Source of the DNA: Chlorobium sp.
Lineage (GTDB): Bacteria; Bacteroidota; Chlorobiia; Chlorobiales; Chlorobiaceae
NCBI GenBank assembly: GCA_028278005.1
Contig: JANQFD010000034.1
Coordinates: forward strand, 1 to 6,954
Reading direction: 5' to 3'
DNA: 6,954 nucleotides
Both the position numbers and the translations under genes were made by a program. The stretch's first letter is position 1, and every line of letters begins with the position of its first letter. Below the pieces are notes generated by a model, which was given only the letters and a program-made list of their open reading frames with translations, was not told where the DNA came from and ran no database searches. Below are positions 6,184 to 6,954 of this stretch, in pieces.

Positions 6184-6214
6184 AAAGGCTCAATCACAAA
6201 AAGATTGAGCCTTT
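6184..6214 (-). terminator. Strong hairpin between rpmB and rnhA, probable intrinsic terminator or attenuator
   Basis: AAAGGCTCAATC (6184-6195) pairs perfectly with GATTGAGCCTTT (6203-6214), a 12-bp stem with a 7-base loop. On the minus strand it starts 29 bases after the rpmB stop and ends in a short U-run (four U counting the stem), so it most likely ends the rpmB transcript. The arms are A-rich before and U-rich after on both strands, so it could work in both directions. It sits 20 bases before the rnhA start codon. Confidence 0.75.
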
Positions 6215-6243
6215 ATGAAACTATGAAAACTAAATTCCTGCGC

Positions 6244-6462
6244 TTACTTGAGAAGCTTTGCAAGCTCTGCGGTTCCGGTCTTCGACATGATTTTCATGGC
6301 TTTTGCGGAAAGGCGTACTTTCACCCAGCGTTTTTCCTCTTCGAGCCAGATCCTTTTGGTGTGGAGGTTCGGTTCGAAACGTTTACGGCGGTGGTTGTTT
6401 GCATGCGATACACTGTTTCCATATTTGGGCCGTTTACCGGTCAGTACACAAACTTTGGACAT
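6244..6462 (-). CDS. rpmB: 50S ribosomal protein L28
   Basis: A 72-residue bL28 protein of the large ribosomal subunit. The sequence runs [23 protein letters not shown], then [34 protein letters not shown] and a C-terminal TAELAKLLK, close to the E. coli type throughout. There is a single Cys near the N-terminus and no CxxC pair, so it is the zinc-independent form. The frame is open 37 codons further upstream, but the L28 family begins at MSKVC, so the start is 6462; the upstream bases offer only a weak GAG-type Shine-Dalgarno. It is not next to rpmG (L33), its common partner. Instead it lies 164 bases downstream of a bacteriochlorophyll synthase gene on the same strand and is followed by a strong hairpin. 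Confidence 0.97.
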   Translation of the reverse strand: MSKVCVLTGKRPKYGNSVSHANNHRRKRFEPNLHTKRIWLEEEKRWVKVRLSAKAMKIMSKTGTAELAKLLK

Positions 6463-6496
6463 GATAGCTCTGTTTCTCGTTGTAAAAATGAATGCG

Positions 6497-6502
6497 AATA
6501 TA
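6497..6502 (-). promoter_or_regulatory. Possible -10 element for rpmB
   Basis: TATATT on the minus strand lies 34 bases before the rpmB start. A poorly matching T-rich stretch (6520-6526) lies at about -35 distance. Such a promoter would let rpmB be transcribed independently of the upstream bchG-like gene, as would be expected for a ribosomal protein. Evidence is weak. Confidence 0.25.
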
Positions 6503-6562
6503 CCAATTCTTTTGCAAACAAAAAAAGCGGGGCTGCTGTCAGAAGGTGCCGGAACAAAGTGA

Positions 6563-6602
6563 AATACCTTCACAACGCATCGAACAGCAATACAATACCT
6601 TC
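6563..6602. repeat. Short direct repeat in the bchG-rpmB gap
   Basis: AATACCTTC occurs at 6563-6571 and again at 6594-6602, 31 bases apart, in the 164-base gap before rpmB. On the minus strand GAAGGT (6571-6566) can also pair with ACCTTC (6547-6542). This could be leader structure or a decayed duplication; chance is possible at this length. Confidence 0.35.
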
Positions 6603-6626
6603 GGAATAAACAGCCGTTTATAGTTT

Positions 6627-6954
6627 TTACGGTCTGATGCCGATTGCACAGACCATCATCGAAAGCACATAGAGCAGGGTTCCGAAAGCGTTATACCAGA
6701 CGGCCTTTTCTTTCGGATTGTCGATCAGTATTTTCTGCATGGGAATCTGGAAGGCAAGTAGTGTCAAGGCTATGCCGGATGTGACATATGCGGACTTTGC
6801 CAGCAGAATTCCTATAGCAGCCAACTGGGCAATGTCCATGATGACCGAAGCCAAAATGGCTGCTTTCTTTTCTCCAAGCTGAACCGGGATTGAGGCTACC
6901 TTTCTGATATTGTCCCCTACGACGGATTTGAAGTCGTTGAGGGTCATGATGCCA
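6627..6954 (-). CDS. bchG: Bacteriochlorophyll synthase of the UbiA prenyltransferase family, C-terminal part (cut by right window edge)
   Basis: The last 108 codons of an integral membrane enzyme that esterifies a (bacterio)chlorophyllide with a polyprenyl diphosphate, the final step of chlorophyll synthesis. The frame is open to the window edge (it reads [14 protein letters not shown]), so the ATG at 6947 is internal. NDFKS..GD is the second conserved Asp-rich motif of chlorophyll synthases, and [12 protein letters not shown] follows as in the family. Two or three hydrophobic helices follow, then [23 protein letters not shown], which matches the style of BchG C-termini from purple bacteria. 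GIMTLNDFK resembles BchG more than cyanobacterial ChlG (GIAIVNDFK). Green sulfur bacteria carry three paralogues (BchG for BChl a, ChlG for Chl a, BchK for BChl c), so the exact one is uncertain without the rest. Asn replaces the usual Arg after GD. The stop is followed by rpmB after 164 bases. Confidence 0.85.
   Translation of the reverse strand, partial: GIMTLNDFKSVVGDNIRKVASIPVQLGEKKAAILASVIMDIAQLAAIGILLAKSAYVTSGIALTLLAFQIPMQKILIDNPKEKAVWYNAFGTLLYVLSMMVCAIGIRP

Noticed and set aside
6520..6540. Intrinsic terminator for the bchG-like gene (GC-rich bases followed by seven T on the minus strand)
   Set aside because: The GC-rich segment before the T-run cannot form more than a 3-bp stem with nearby bases.
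6166..6609. Plus-strand open frame of 147 codons across the rpmB region
   Set aside because: It overlaps rpmB and the terminator-like hairpin in antisense, and rpmB is unambiguous.

Overview
The window reads as chromosomal DNA of a green sulfur bacterium (Chlorobiaceae). The strongest clue is the gene cut by the right edge: the C-terminal third of a UbiA-family (bacterio)chlorophyll synthase that resembles BchG. The moderate GC content and the mostly housekeeping gene set (RecN, TatA, short-type phosphatidylserine decarboxylase, TilS, RNase HI, ribosomal protein L28) fit this. The genus cannot be fixed by eye.

Layout from left to right: the N-terminal 274 codons of recN (minus, cut by the left edge); a lipoprotein with a lamin-tail domain and a FlgD-Ig-like C-terminus (minus); tatA (minus); psd (minus); an approximately 490-base divergent intergenic region rich in inverted repeats; tilS (plus, the only plus-strand gene); an unrecognised single-pass membrane protein (minus); rnhA (minus); rpmB (minus); and the bchG-like gene (minus, cut by the right edge). 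The minus-strand run on the right reads bchG-like, rpmB, terminator-like hairpin, rnhA, membrane protein. rnhA and the membrane protein are 7 bases apart and are very probably co-transcribed. tilS converges on that cluster.

The genes do not form one pathway. They cover DNA repair (recN), RNA:DNA hybrid removal (rnhA), translation (tilS, rpmB), envelope and export (tatA, psd, lipoprotein) and pigment synthesis (bchG-like). I see no phage, transposase, CRISPR array, toxin-antitoxin or defence gene, and no new enzymatic system.

The unexplained structure lies in the intergenic DNA. psd is flanked by two inverted copies of a non-coding repeat. Each copy has a TCCCGAC-NN-GTCGGGA hairpin on its psd-proximal side and a core of about 60 bp, 85% identical between copies, on the far side. 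The right-hand copy runs into the tilS reading frame and creates a spurious 51-residue N-terminal extension. Directly beside it lies a separate perfect 13-bp inverted repeat enclosing 97 bp. Together these suggest small dispersed, possibly mobile, intergenic elements in this lineage.
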